Below are positions 33,355-42,011 of a DNA stretch of 63,830 nucleotides, piece by piece. The stretch lies in assembly GCF_026274175.1 (NCBI RefSeq), contig NZ_JAPHNL010000157.1, positions 1 to 63,830 on the forward strand, read 5' to 3'. The notes under the pieces are model-generated. The model searched no databases. It was not told the DNA's origin and saw only the letters and a list, made by a program, of their open reading frames with translations. The first letter of the stretch is position 1. Every line of letters begins with the position of its first letter. The DNA is from Streptomyces beihaiensis. Its GTDB lineage: Bacteria > Actinomycetota > Actinomycetes > Streptomycetales > Streptomycetaceae. The translations under genes were made by a program, and so were the position numbers.

Positions 33355-34845
33355 TCATGCGTCACGCGGAGTCAGGCACCGGGCGCGGGTATCTCCCGGC
33401 TCTCCGGCCTCACCGGCCTCGTCGAGCGCGGCAAGTACCCCGAGCGGGACCGGCACGGCCAGCGGCCTGCGGTCGGTGGACGATGGCACCGCCCCGCCGC
33501 CATCTGCCGCCAGACAGGCCACGGCCGCCCCGCACACGCGGCCTTGGCACCAGCCCATGCCCGCCCGGGTGAGGAGCTTGACCGTACGGGCGTCGCGGGC
33601 GCCGAAGTCGGTGACCGCTTCACGGATGCCGCCGACGGTCACCTCCTCGCAGCGGCACACGTCCGTGTCGTCCGTCAGCCACCGGGTCCAGCCGGGGCCA
33701 GGGGCGTGTGCGGCCGCCATGGCGTCGGCGAAGGCGCGCATCCGGTCCCTGCGGCGGCGCAGTGTCAGGGCCCGCCGGGAACCGGTGAGGGCGGGCCTGC
33801 CCCGCAACCGGGCGGCGACCGCGAGGGCGGCCAGTTCCCCTTCCGTACACGCTAGTTGGGCACCGCCGACGCCGCCGGTCTCGCCGGCCGACCAGACGCC
33901 GGGGACGGAGGTTTCCTGGAGGTCGTCCAGGGCTAGGGCCCGCGTGGCGTCGGGGGTGGGGCGGGTCGCGCAGCCGAGGCTCGTGGCCAGGTCGAGTTGT
34001 GGGACGAGTCCGTGTCCCACGGCCAGCGCGTCGCAGGGGACGCGCCGGTCCGTCCCCGGGACCGGCCGCCACCGCGTGTCCAGGCGGGAGACGGTCACGG
34101 CCTCCACCCGTTCGGTGCCGTGGACGGCGGTGACCGCGCTGCGGGTGCGCAGCCGGACCCGGTGGCGCAGCAGGGCCGAGCCGTGGACCGCGGCCTCGGC
34201 GAGTTTGCCGGGGTTGGCGGCGAGAGCGTGCGGGTGGCGGGCGTACCGGAGGTAGCCGGACGCCTCGACGACGGCGGGGACACGTGCCCCGGCCGCGGCG
34301 AGCGAGGAGGCGACGGCGAGCAGCAGCGGTCCGCTGCCCGCGACGACGACGCGCCTGCCCGGCAGGACGAGCCCGGACTTGAGCATCGCCTGGGCGCCCC
34401 CGGCGCCCACCACTCCGGGCACCGTCCAGCCGGGGAAGGGGAGTTGCCGCTCGGACGCGCCGGTCGCGAGGAGGAGTGCGCGGGCCCGTACGCGCACGGG
34501 ACGCTCCTCTTCACCGTCGGCGCCGGTGGTGGCGTGCACGGCCCACGACTCCCCGCTCTCCCGGACCACGCTCCACACGTGGTGCCCGAGGAGCGGCGCG
34601 ATGTCGCTCGCCTCCAGGCGTCGGCGCAGTCCGTCGAAGGCGGCCTCGTCGTGGTGCGGGGCCCGCGGCCGCGCGGCGCCGAGGGCCGGGGCGGGATGCC
34701 GGTGGAACTGGCCGCCGATCTGAGCGGAGGCGTCCAACAGGGCGACGGTGAGGCCCTGTTCGGACGCGGCGACGGCACCGGCGAGTCCGGCACAGCCCGC
34801 GCCGATCACCGCGAGGTCGTACGGTTCAGTCGCCGAGCCCGGCAT
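33355..34845 (-). CDS. D-hydroxyproline dehydrogenase subunit: FAD/NAD(P)-binding protein with BFD-like [2Fe-2S] domain
   Basis: 496 aa. Dinucleotide fold at the N-terminus YDLAVIGAGCAGLAGAVAAS, second at RRVVVAGSGPLLLAVASSLA, and a C-terminal BFD-like cluster domain with CRCEEVTVGGIREAV and GMGWCQGRVC (four Cys). This is the alpha-type subunit of the hetero-oligomeric dehydrogenase that oxidises cis-4-hydroxy-D-proline to 1-pyrroline-4-hydroxy-2-carboxylate. The start overlaps the small subunit gene by 20 bases; AAGGAGA precedes the ATG. Confidence 0.9.
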   Translation of the reverse strand: MPGSATEPYDLAVIGAGCAGLAGAVAASEQGLTVALLDASAQIGGQFHRHPAPALGAARPRAPHHDEAAFDGLRRRLEASDIAPLLGHHVWSVVRESGESWAVHATTGADGEEERPVRVRARALLLATGASERQLPFPGWTVPGVVGAGGAQAMLKSGLVLPGRRVVVAGSGPLLLAVASSLAAAGARVPAVVEASGYLRYARHPHALAANPGKLAEAAVHGSALLRHRVRLRTRSAVTAVHGTERVEAVTVSRLDTRWRPVPGTDRRVPCDALAVGHGLVPQLDLATSLGCATRPTPDATRALALDDLQETSVPGVWSAGETGGVGGAQLACTEGELAALAVAARLRGRPALTGSRRALTLRRRRDRMRAFADAMAAAHAPGPGWTRWLTDDTDVCRCEEVTVGGIREAVTDFGARDARTVKLLTRAGMGWCQGRVCGAAVACLAADGGGAVPSSTDRRPLAVPVPLGVLAALDEAGEAGEPGDTRARCLTPRDA

Positions 34846-35140
34846 GGCCGTCTCCTTCCTGGGTCGTGATGGCGTCGCCGGGGCGCGCGGGCAGCAGGCA
34901 GGCGCGCCGGTTGGGAACGCCGTTGACGGTGGCCAGGCAGTCGTAGCACTGCCCGATGCCGCAGAACGCGCCGCGCGGGCGACCGGTGTTCCGGGTGGTG
35001 CGCCAGGCGAGGATGCCGGCTCCCCACAGGGCGGCGGCGATCGACTGGCCGGGCAGCGCGGTGACGGCGCGGCCGTCGACGGTGATCTCGAACGGCGGAG
35101 CGGGGCGCGCCCCGGCCGACTCACGAGAGGTGCGGGCCAC
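34826..35140 (-). CDS. D-hydroxyproline dehydrogenase small (2Fe-2S) subunit
   Basis: 104 aa. Plant-ferredoxin-like fold: FEITVDGRAVTALPGQSIAAALW, then CGIGQCYDCLATVNG and a later Cys (RRACLL), the CxxxxCxxC...C cluster ligands. It should carry electrons between the flavin subunits. It overlaps its neighbours by 20 bases on each side, which indicates a tightly coupled complex. Confidence 0.9.
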   Translation of the reverse strand: MARTSRESAGARPAPPFEITVDGRAVTALPGQSIAAALWGAGILAWRTTRNTGRPRGAFCGIGQCYDCLATVNGVPNRRACLLPARPGDAITTQEGDGHAGLGD

Positions 35141-36296
35141 TGCGGGTTCCTCTCGATGCCTCGAATCGGCGGGGGTGGAACGGGCCGATGTCCATGTGTG
35201 GTTGTTCCCCGGTCAGGAGTTGGGCGACGAGCAGGCCCGTGGCCGGTGCCAGGCCGATCCCGGCGCCCTCGTGGCCGCAGGCGTGCAGCAGCCCGGGCAC
35301 GTGTGGATCGGGGCCGATCGCGGGCAGGTGGTCGGGGAGATACGGGCGGAAGCCCGCGTAGGTCCGGATCGCCCGGACTCCGGCCAGTACCGGGAACAGG
35401 GCTGTGGCCTGGGCGGCGAGGCGGCGCAGCACCTCGGTGGAGAGCCCGCGGTCGAAGCCCACCCGCTCGCGGCTCGCGCCGATCAGCACCGGGCCCGCCG
35501 CGGTGCCCTCGACCACGGCCGAGGTCTGGAGCGCGGCGGACCCGTTCGCCACGTCGGCGACGTAGTCCGCCGCGTACACCTTGTGGCGCACCACGCGCGG
35601 CAGCGGTTCGGTGACGAGGACGAAACCGCGGCGGGGCAGGACCGGCAGGTCCGAACCGGCGCGCCGGGCCAGTTCGCCGCCCCAGACCCCGGCCGCGTTC
35701 ACGACGTGCGGGGCATGGAGGACTCCGGTGGCCGTCCGCACCCCTGTCACCCGTCCGTCCGGTCCGGCCAGGAGGCTCGTGACCTCTGCGCCGAGGCGGA
35801 CTTGGGCGTCCGAGGCGCGCAGCAGGTGGGCGGCGGCCAGGGCGGGCTGGACCTGGGCGTCCTGGGGGTAGTGGAAGCCGCCCGCCAGGTCTGGGGCGAG
35901 GTGTGGCTCCAGATCGGTGAGCCGGTCGGGGGTGATCTCGTGCGCCTCCACGCCGGCTCTTTCCTGACCGGCCGCGAAGTCCCGCAGCGCGGCCATTCCA
36001 GCAGGGCCGGAGGCGACGACCAGGCCGCCCTTGGTCTCGTACTCGATCCGCGGCGGAAGGGACTTCGCCAGTTCCCGCCACAACCGCGCGGACAGGAGGG
36101 CGAGTTCGAGTTCGGGGCCGGGTTCCTTGTCGGACACCAGGAGGTTTCCCTCGCCCGCGCCGGTGGTCCCGCCCGCGACGGCGCCGCGGTCGACCACGGT
36201 GACCGAGAGACCCGCCAGGCCGGCGTAGTAGGCGCAGGCCGCGCCGACCATTCCCGCCCCGACGACGATGACGTCCGAGGATGTTCTCGTGGGCAC
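35121..36296 (-). CDS. D-hydroxyproline dehydrogenase FAD subunit (DAO family)
   Basis: 391 aa. Rossmann motif DVIVVGAGMVGAACAYYAG at the N-terminus, the DAO-type EGNLLVSDK and a C-terminal FRPYLPDHLPAIGP ... GHEGAGIGLAPATG segment. It is the catalytic beta-type subunit (glycine/D-amino acid oxidase fold) acting on cis-4-hydroxy-D-proline. The GTG start has no ribosome binding site, but TATTAC lies about 7 bases upstream, compatible with a leaderless mRNA. Confidence 0.9.
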   Translation of the reverse strand: MPTRTSSDVIVVGAGMVGAACAYYAGLAGLSVTVVDRGAVAGGTTGAGEGNLLVSDKEPGPELELALLSARLWRELAKSLPPRIEYETKGGLVVASGPAGMAALRDFAAGQERAGVEAHEITPDRLTDLEPHLAPDLAGGFHYPQDAQVQPALAAAHLLRASDAQVRLGAEVTSLLAGPDGRVTGVRTATGVLHAPHVVNAAGVWGGELARRAGSDLPVLPRRGFVLVTEPLPRVVRHKVYAADYVADVANGSAALQTSAVVEGTAAGPVLIGASRERVGFDRGLSTEVLRRLAAQATALFPVLAGVRAIRTYAGFRPYLPDHLPAIGPDPHVPGLLHACGHEGAGIGLAPATGLLVAQLLTGEQPHMDIGPFHPRRFEASRGTRSGPHLS

Positions 36297-36303
36297 AGCA
36301 GTA

Positions 36304-36371
36304 ATATTTCACATTGCACCCACTGTGCCAAGACCCCTCGGAGCCACACGTTCACGGGTGACATTTCACAT
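36304..36371. promoter_or_regulatory. Candidate GntR sites at the dehydrogenase promoter
   Basis: GTGACATT at 36358-36365 within TGACATTTCACAT, and the related TTTCACATTG at 36307-36316 next to the GTG start. Confidence 0.5.
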
Positions 36372-36404
36372 GGGACTGGAAGCACGAACCCACTGGCCCG
36401 GGGC

Positions 36405-37370
36405 TTACTTGGACTCCACTCGCCCTACGGCGTCGGGGCCGGTCGTCAGCGCCTCGCACGCGGTCTGCCACGTGGGGGCGCCAGGGTGAAGCCGGGTGTG
36501 GAGGTAGGCCGCCGTGAGCCGGGCGAGGGCGGCGACTCGGCCGGGGTCCTCGTCGCTGGTCTCGGCGGCGTCGTATCCGGCGATCCCGCCGAGTCCGTGC
36601 TCCGCGCCGAACAGGGTGAGCAGGGTCTTGGGCCCGGGGGCGAGGGTGTAGGGATCGACGTGCCAGGCCGGCCCCATGTCCGTGAAGTGCCGGGAGTCGT
36701 CCTTGTCGCCCGCGACGACCAGCGCCGGCGTGGTCATGGTGGAGAAGTCGACGGCGCCGATGATCGGCCACCGCTCGGCCATGGGCCCGTTGAAGGCGTC
36801 GCCGCCCCTGCCCGGCGCGGCGAGCAGTACGCCTGCCTTGATCCGGGTCTCGGTGAGGCGCACGACCTTTCCGGTGTCCGGGTCGGTGATCCCGGCGCCG
36901 AGCAGGAGGGCGGCGGTGAACCCGCCGAGCGAGTGTCCGGCGAGGGCGACCCTGGTGCGGTCGACGCGTCCCGCGAGCTGCGGCACGGCGCCCTCGATCG
37001 CATCGAGCCGGTCGAGGATGTGGGTCATGTCCTCGGCGCGGGAGCGCCAGAAGTCGGGTGCGCCGGGCGCGTCGGCGACCAGGTGGCTCAGCGTCCTGGA
37101 GGTGAGGTGGGTGGGCTGGACGACGACGAATCCACGGGCAGCCCAGAAGTCGGCGAGCGGCGCGTAGCCGTTGAGCGAGGAGAGGTGGTTCGAGGGGCCG
37201 TGACCGTGGGAGAAGAGGATGACCGGGAGGCCGGTTCCGGTCGCGGGCGCGGAGACCCGCACGTGGAGGTCCACGGGGCGTCCGGGCGCCGGGAGGACTA
37301 CGGGACTGAAGGACAGGACCGGGACGGGCGTGCCCCAGGTGTCCGCGCTGATGACGGTGGACGTGCTCAC
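36405..37370 (-). CDS. Alpha/beta hydrolase
   Basis: 321 aa from GTG 37370. Nucleophile elbow VALAGHSLGGFTAALLLG, oxyanion-type SHGHGPSNHL, and acid/His region GDKDDSRHF and LFGAEHGLGG. It resembles dienelactone-hydrolase/chlorophyllase-like esterases; substrate unknown. It is divergent from a TetR gene across a region with TetR-type palindromes, suggesting control by that protein. The open frame upstream is heptamer repeat and is excluded. Confidence 0.85.
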   Translation of the reverse strand: MSTSTVISADTWGTPVPVLSFSPVVLPAPGRPVDLHVRVSAPATGTGLPVILFSHGHGPSNHLSSLNGYAPLADFWAARGFVVVQPTHLTSRTLSHLVADAPGAPDFWRSRAEDMTHILDRLDAIEGAVPQLAGRVDRTRVALAGHSLGGFTAALLLGAGITDPDTGKVVRLTETRIKAGVLLAAPGRGGDAFNGPMAERWPIIGAVDFSTMTTPALVVAGDKDDSRHFTDMGPAWHVDPYTLAPGPKTLLTLFGAEHGLGGIAGYDAAETSDEDPGRVAALARLTAAYLHTRLHPGAPTWQTACEALTTGPDAVGRVESK

Positions 37371-37438
37371 GATGTGGTTTTCCTTTCGGGGGCGGACGGC
37401 GGCCGGTGGCGGGGCGACCAATGGCCAATGGCTAATGA

Positions 37439-37512
37439 CCAGCGGCCAGCGGCCGGCGGCCAGCGGCCAGCGGCCAGCGGCCAGCGGCCGGCGGCCGGCG
37501 GCCAGCGGCCAA
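37439..37512. repeat. Heptamer tandem repeat (GGCCAGC, about ten units)
   Basis: Ten units, some GGCCGGC, flanked on both sides by related CCAAT...CCAATGACC strings. It lies between the hydrolase and its promoter region. Confidence 0.9.
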
Positions 37513-37582
37513 TCGCCAATGACCAGCAGAGCGGCAGAGCGGCGGCGCGGTCGGGAGTGGCACGCGTCGGCTAGACTGAAGC

Positions 37583-37595
37583 GGAGCGCCGCTCC
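37583..37595. promoter_or_regulatory. Candidate TetR operator
   Basis: GGAGCG-C-CGCTCC, a perfect 13-bp palindrome, with GCTCCGC repeated in the opposite sense at 37615-37621. It is in the divergent region upstream of the TetR gene. Confidence 0.55.
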
Positions 37596-37651
37596 AGTTA
37601 ATTTTCGGAACATCGCTCCGCTTTGTCAACCAGTTACGGAAGGACCACGCG

Positions 37652-38248
37652 ATGGCCGCCGAGAGCCCCGCAGGGCAGTCGCCGTCCCGAGGCAAGCGGT
37701 CCGACGCGCAGCGCAACCGGCAGACCGTGCTCGCCGCGGCCGCCGAGGTGTTCGCCACGTCCGGCGTGGACGCGCCGATCCGCCGGATCGCGAGCCGGGC
37801 AGGCGTCGGAATGGGCACGGTCTACCGCCATTTCCCGACCCGGGCGGACCTCGTCACCGCCGTCTACCACCACCAGATCGAGGAATGCGCGGAGGCCGGA
37901 CCGACGCTCCTGGCCGATGCCGACTCCCCACTCGACGCGCTGCGCCAGTGGATCGACCTCTTCGTCGACTTCCTCGTCACCAAGCACGGACTCGCCGACG
38001 CCCTGCAGTCCGACAGCGACCGTTTCGCCGCGCTGCACACCTACTTCCTCGACCGCCTGCTGCCCGTCTGCGCCCAACTACTCGACGCCGCGGTCGAGTC
38101 CGGCGACATCAGACCCGGTACACAGCCGTACGAGCTGATGCGCGGCATCGGCAACCTCTGCGTCGGACGCGACGACGACCCCCGCTACGACCCGCGACGC
38201 CTGATCGCCCTCCTGCTCGCCGGGCTTCGGCAGCCCCGCACGCCCTGA
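37652..38248 (+). CDS. TetR-family regulator
   Basis: 198 aa. HTH: VDAPIRRIASRAGVGMGTVYRHFPTRADLVTAVY; C-terminal TetR domain with a HHQIEECAEAGPTLL start. AAGGA lies upstream of the ATG. It is probably autoregulated and controls the divergent hydrolase. Confidence 0.92.
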   Translation: MAAESPAGQSPSRGKRSDAQRNRQTVLAAAAEVFATSGVDAPIRRIASRAGVGMGTVYRHFPTRADLVTAVYHHQIEECAEAGPTLLADADSPLDALRQWIDLFVDFLVTKHGLADALQSDSDRFAALHTYFLDRLLPVCAQLLDAAVESGDIRPGTQPYELMRGIGNLCVGRDDDPRYDPRRLIALLLAGLRQPRTP

Positions 38249-38249
38249 C

Positions 38250-38358
38250 CCCGAGGAACGACATCGCACCCCGGCCCCGAAGCACGACATCGGGCCCCGG
38301 CCCCGAGGCAGGACATCGGACCCCGGCCCCTCCACGGCTTCCAGTCGACGGAGGGGCC
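38250..38358. repeat. About 30-bp tandem repeat and hairpin between convergent genes
   Basis: Three imperfect copies of a unit containing ACGACATCGG and CCCCGGCCCCGA (38250-38333), then a 9-base GGCCCCTCC/GGAGGGGCC hairpin (38325-38358) that may terminate both the TetR gene and the FMN reductase gene. Confidence 0.7.
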
Positions 38359-38397
38359 ACACCCGGCGGGCGGGGATCGCGGCGGGGCCGAGTCCGC

Positions 38398-38985
38398 TCA
38401 GGCGGCCTCGGGCGTGCGCCTCTTCGCGTCGCGCACCTCGCGCAACGCGCCCGACCAGGCGACCACTTGGTCGAGCATGCCGCGCACCGCGGCGTCCAGG
38501 CCCTGCTGCGGGACGAAGGTCCCGGTGCGGAACGAGGGGTGGGTCGAGATGGTGGGCTGGGCGCGGACCGTGGCCACCTGGAGCTCGGCGAGGACGAGCC
38601 GCAGCGCCTCGGCGGCGCGGGCCCCGGCGACCCAGCCGCCATAGCTGATGATTCCGGCGGCCTTGTCGTTCCACTCCCGGTAGACGTGGTCAAGGGCGTT
38701 CTTCAGGGCCCCGGGATAGGAGTGGTTGTACTCGGGGACGAGGAACACGTATCCGTCGAAGCTGTCGACGAGCGCGCCCCAGGCGCGGGTGTGCTCGTGC
38801 TGGTACTGCTGGAGGTTCGGATTGCCGGGCTCGTCGAGGTTGCCGAGGTCGTGGTCGGCGAGGTCGACGAGTTCGTAGTCGGCGCCGCCGTGGGCACGGG
38901 CGGTGTCCAGCGCCCAGGCGGCGATCTGGTCGCCGCGACGTCCGGGGCGGGTGCTTCCGAGGATGAGCGCGATGCGCAGTGCCAT
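38398..38985 (-). CDS. NAD(P)H-dependent FMN reductase
   Basis: 195 aa flavodoxin-like protein. ALILGSTRPGRRGDQIAAW binds the FMN phosphate, and PEYNHSYPGALKNALDHVYREW is the family signature. It reduces FMN, quinones or azo/nitro compounds. It is divergent from a MarR gene with a long inverted repeat between them. Confidence 0.93.
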   Translation of the reverse strand: MALRIALILGSTRPGRRGDQIAAWALDTARAHGGADYELVDLADHDLGNLDEPGNPNLQQYQHEHTRAWGALVDSFDGYVFLVPEYNHSYPGALKNALDHVYREWNDKAAGIISYGGWVAGARAAEALRLVLAELQVATVRAQPTISTHPSFRTGTFVPQQGLDAAVRGMLDQVVAWSGALREVRDAKRRTPEAA

Positions 38986-38989
38986 GGTC

Positions 38990-39080
38990 TTCCCTCGTTA
39001 CCTCTCGTTGTTTCTCGTTACTTCTCGTTACTTCTTGTTATTTCTTTGTTGCTTCTCGTTACTGCTGGTTGCTTCTTGTC
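38990..39080. repeat. T-rich degenerate 10-bp repeat (CTTCTCGTTA)
   Basis: About eight degenerate units, with much lower GC than the surroundings, directly upstream of the FMN reductase start. Confidence 0.75.
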
Positions 39081-39087
39081 AGCCTGA

Positions 39088-39130
39088 GTTGCCACGTCAA
39101 CTCTAGACCGGAACGAGTTGAGGCGACAAC
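39088..39130. promoter_or_regulatory. Candidate MarR operator
   Basis: 15-base inverted arms GTTGCCACGTCAACT and AGTTGAGGCGACAAC (12 of 15 paired) separated by 13 bases, with TCAACT/AGTTGA as the inner core. It lies between the FMN reductase and MarR starts. Confidence 0.6.
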
Positions 39131-39157
39131 TACGCAGGTCGCGATAGTCTCGGTGGC

Positions 39158-39625
39158 ATGGCAGAGACCCGATCGCTGGAGCCGGAGGAGTGGGAGTTCT
39201 GGGATGTCTGGATGCGCGCGCAACGCCTGCTCACCAGGGAGCTGGAGCGTGGTCTGCAGCGCGACTGCGACATCTCGAAGGCCGAGTTCAGTGTGCTGGT
39301 GACGCTGTGGCAGGCCGGAGGCCGCGAGATGCGTGTCGGCGAGCTCTCCGAGTCACTCGACTGGGACAAGAGCCGCGTCTCGCACCAGCTGACCCGTATG
39401 GAAAAGCGCGGTCTCGTCAGCCGCACCCGTTACGGGGCCGACGGCCGCCGCGCGGGGATCGGGCTGACCGCCGAGGGGCGTCAAGCCGCCCGGAGCGCCA
39501 TCGACGTGCACGGCGGCAACATTCGCCGCCACGCCCTCGACTCCCTGACCTCCGAGCAGGCGTCGGTCATCCGGGCCTGGAGCGAGCAGACGATCGACCG
39601 CCTGGAACGCCTCGACGACCAGTAG
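39158..39625 (+). CDS. MarR-family regulator
   Basis: 155 aa. HTH: MRVGELSESLDWDKSRVSHQLTRMEKRGLVSR, wing YGADGRRAGIGLTAEG. Likely represses the divergent FMN reductase. Confidence 0.92.
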   Translation: MAETRSLEPEEWEFWDVWMRAQRLLTRELERGLQRDCDISKAEFSVLVTLWQAGGREMRVGELSESLDWDKSRVSHQLTRMEKRGLVSRTRYGADGRRAGIGLTAEGRQAARSAIDVHGGNIRRHALDSLTSEQASVIRAWSEQTIDRLERLDDQ

Positions 39626-39705
39626 ATCGGAAGGCGGCAGGGCGCTCGCGAGCGAGTCGTTCGCCCGCGCCGTACCCCACTGGCGCGTCTGTCGTTGTAT
39701 CGATC

Positions 39706-40119
39706 ATGATCACCAGACTTCGTCCCGGCCGAGCCGTCCTGTCCGTCGCGGCCGCCGCCGCCCTGAGCGCCGGTGCCGCCTCGTACAGCTCCGCGGCGGC
39801 GGCCGTCGCGAGCCTCACCAACGCCGACAACGCGAGGACCGTGGCAGTGCACCTGGGTGACACCGTCCAGGTGCGGCTCACCCCCGTGCGGGGCGACGGT
39901 GTGCAGTGGGTGTGGAACGTGCCCACCGCCTCTGATCCGGGCCTGCTCGCGCGCGCTACCGGCAGCGCGGCCCCGGACGGTGGTGCCGCCGCCACGTTCG
40001 AGGCCCAGGAGGCGGGCAGCGGCAGCGTCACGGCGCAAGCGGTGTGCAGGCCGACAGCGCCCGGGGCCCGGTGTCCGGCCGCCGCCATGTCGTGGAACGT
40101 CACCGTGGACGTCCAGTAG
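39706..40119 (+). CDS. Secreted chagasin-like (I42-type) small protein
   Basis: 137 aa. Signal peptide RLRPGRAVLSVAAAAALSAGAASYSSAAAA, then TVAVHLGDTVQVRLTP, GDGVQWVWNVPTASDPGLL and a two-Cys hairpin (AVCRPTAPGARCPAA). The LGDTVxVxLxxxxxxGxxWxW pattern resembles protease inhibitors of the chagasin fold; inhibition is not shown. ATG 39706. Confidence 0.6.
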   Translation: MITRLRPGRAVLSVAAAAALSAGAASYSSAAAAVASLTNADNARTVAVHLGDTVQVRLTPVRGDGVQWVWNVPTASDPGLLARATGSAAPDGGAAATFEAQEAGSGSVTAQAVCRPTAPGARCPAAAMSWNVTVDVQ

Positions 40120-40139
40120 ACCGGGCGGACCCCACCGCT

Positions 40140-40441
40140 TCAGGCGGCCGGTGTCGACACGCCCTGGCAGAGGGCCGCCGGGAGCGGGCCGGCGGTGCCC
40201 CTTGCGGTCACCTCGGCCGTGCCGTCGGCGGCGGCGGCCTCGCGTCGGCGGCGTCGGCGGCGGCCGTGCACACCGGCTGTTGTACTCCGGCGTCCTGCGC
40301 GCACTGAGCCGCGGCGAACTCGCGCCGACCTCCGTCTCGTCGCTCCAGGTGCGCTGTCCCGCCGGCACGCCTGAGGGCGCGCGGACCTGCCCCCCGGCGG
40401 GACGGGGCGCAGGACGCGGCGGCCGGCATCTCCTGGTCCCG
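40140..40441 (+). pseudogene. Possible remnant of a second chagasin-like gene
   Basis: No intact gene. Reading in shifting plus-strand frames gives pieces such as SSLQVRCPAGTPEGARTCPP and AAAGISW, which echo the Cys hairpin and end of the preceding protein. A frameshifted duplicate is possible. The evidence is thin. Confidence 0.2.
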
Positions 40442-41401
40442 CTACGCCGCGCCCGGCGGGTGCGGCCGGGCGGCGTGGCGCCGGTGAGCGCGCAGGAGCG
40501 CGACCGAGCCGCTGACCAGCACCACGAGCAGAGCGCCCAACCCGGCAGGGGTGAGCGGGTACAGCAGTGACGCCGTCATCTGCACGGCGGCGGGCAGCAG
40601 GGCCACCGTGAGACCCGCGGCGAGCGCCCTGTCACGCCTGCTGAAGAGCAACGCGACCGCGAAGACCCCGGCCCAGAAGGTGTGCGTGACCAGCGGGCCC
40701 CCCGTCATGGGTTGATAGGCGCTCACGAGCTGCGCCGCCCACAGCGCCAGGGTCAGCGCGACGGTGCCCGTGATCGCGGTGCCCCGCGACCGGCAGGGGC
40801 CGAGCAGGTCCCTGGGCGCGGCGAGGATGACGGCGCCGGTGAGCAGCGCCGCGATCACGTTCAGCGCGGCGCCGGTGTAGGTGCCGGGAAAGAGGTGGGC
40901 GAGCCCGAGCAGAGGGATGTCGGCCAGGCGCAGCACGGTCGCCGCCGCGGCCAGTGCACGTACCGCACTCCAGCGCCCGGTCCACACGGCCGCGAGTGCC
41001 ACCACCCAGAGCAGCGGCCTGACGCCCTGGTTGGCCAGGAGGAGCAGGCCCGGCAGCGAGGACGCGGACGAGGACGGGACCCGGTCGCCGGGGGCGAAGA
41101 GCCACAACAGGTTCGCCACGCTGCCCGCCGTCGCCACGGCGACCATCAGCGGCGCCCCGTGCGCCAGGACCTGACCTGCGGTCCCGTCGGAGCCCAGGCC
41201 GGTACGCAGCCGCAGGCCGTGACCGGCGATGTCGAGCGCCTCGCGCAGCCGGCCGAGGGGGCCGGCGTCCCGCGTGGCCTCGGCGTGGATCGCGCTCAGC
41301 TCGGCTTCGTGCTCGGCGCGGTACGCGGCCGGATGGCAGCGCAGGGCCCAGCGGAGGGTGCGCGGCGGACGCGGCGGGCCCGGCGGGTTCTGTTCCGTCA
41401 T
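40442..41401 (-). CDS. Integral membrane protein cotranscribed with PadR
   Basis: 319 aa. The N-terminal cytoplasmic segment LRWALRCHPAAYRAEHEAELSAIHAEA is typical of the membrane partners of PadR regulators, followed by about eight hydrophobic segments. Function unknown. Its start overlaps the PadR stop by 4 bases. Confidence 0.8.
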   Translation of the reverse strand: MTEQNPPGPPRPPRTLRWALRCHPAAYRAEHEAELSAIHAEATRDAGPLGRLREALDIAGHGLRLRTGLGSDGTAGQVLAHGAPLMVAVATAGSVANLLWLFAPGDRVPSSSASSLPGLLLLANQGVRPLLWVVALAAVWTGRWSAVRALAAAATVLRLADIPLLGLAHLFPGTYTGAALNVIAALLTGAVILAAPRDLLGPCRSRGTAITGTVALTLALWAAQLVSAYQPMTGGPLVTHTFWAGVFAVALLFSRRDRALAAGLTVALLPAAVQMTASLLYPLTPAGLGALLVVLVSGSVALLRAHRRHAARPHPPGAA

Positions 41402-41754
41402 GCAAGGGCACCTTTCGGGCGGACGGCCGGGGTGCTGTGCGCGGCCATCCGGCGCTCCGCCTCGGCGACGACGGCGCGCAGCCGCCGCGTCTCGGCGGCC
41501 AGCACGCCGCGGCCGGTCTCGTCGAGGGCGTAGACCTTACGGGCCCTGCCGTCGACGACCTCCTCGCGCTCGACCCGGATGAGGCCCTGCTGGAGCAGGC
41601 GATCGAGCGCGCCGTACAGGGTGCCGGTGCGCATGCGCACGCGGCCGTTGGAGATCGCGTCGATCTCCTGGATCAGCCCGTATCCGTGCCTGGGCTCGTC
41701 GGCGAGGGCGGTGAGCAGGAGCAGCGTCGGCTCCTGGAGCGGTCGGTCACTCAT
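41398..41754 (-). CDS. PadR-family regulator
   Basis: 118 aa. LLLLTALADEPRHGYGLIQEIDAISNGRVRMRTGTLYGALDRLLQQGLI is the PadR winged helix, followed by a short dimerisation helix (PadR-s2 type). First gene of a two-gene operon, with a PadR-type palindrome just upstream. Confidence 0.93.
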   Translation of the reverse strand: MSDRPLQEPTLLLLTALADEPRHGYGLIQEIDAISNGRVRMRTGTLYGALDRLLQQGLIRVEREEVVDGRARKVYALDETGRGVLAAETRRLRAVVAEAERRMAAHSTPAVRPKGALA

Positions 41755-41762
41755 AACAGCTA

Positions 41763-41785
41763 TATATATCGGTGCACGACATATA
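41763..41785. promoter_or_regulatory. PadR operator
   Basis: TATATATCG-N5-CGACATATA (23 bp, 8 of 11 base pairs symmetric), 9 bases upstream of the PadR start. It resembles the ATAT-rich dyads bound by this family. Confidence 0.7.
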
Positions 41786-41815
41786 TTGTCGAGTGACACA
41801 TGTGGTGAATGCCGG

Positions 41816-41870
41816 AGGACTCCCGGGCGGGGATGCTGGGGACTCCCGGGCGGGGATGCTGGGGATGCCC
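41816..41870. repeat. 23-bp tandem repeat (two copies plus partial)
   Basis: Two copies of a unit containing GACTCCCGGGCGGGGATGC, in the 260-base gap between PadR and the secreted 510-aa protein. Nothing else is seen in this gap. Confidence 0.8.
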
Positions 41871-42011
41871 GTGGGGTGTGCTGGGGAAAACCGGGGAGAT
41901 GCCTACCGATCCGCCGGTTCGGGGCCGTCGTCTCCGCCGTGCGCGTGATTCCGGCAGAGGACTGCGCGACGTCGGGACGAACCGGGCGCGGGACAGCGAT
42001 ATGGATCGAAC

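Noticed and set aside
33355-36312. One 985-aa protein across the dehydrogenase genes
   Set aside because: Only its last 496 residues match a family, starting at an ATG with a good ribosome binding site. The upstream part is an out-of-frame reading of two other genes.
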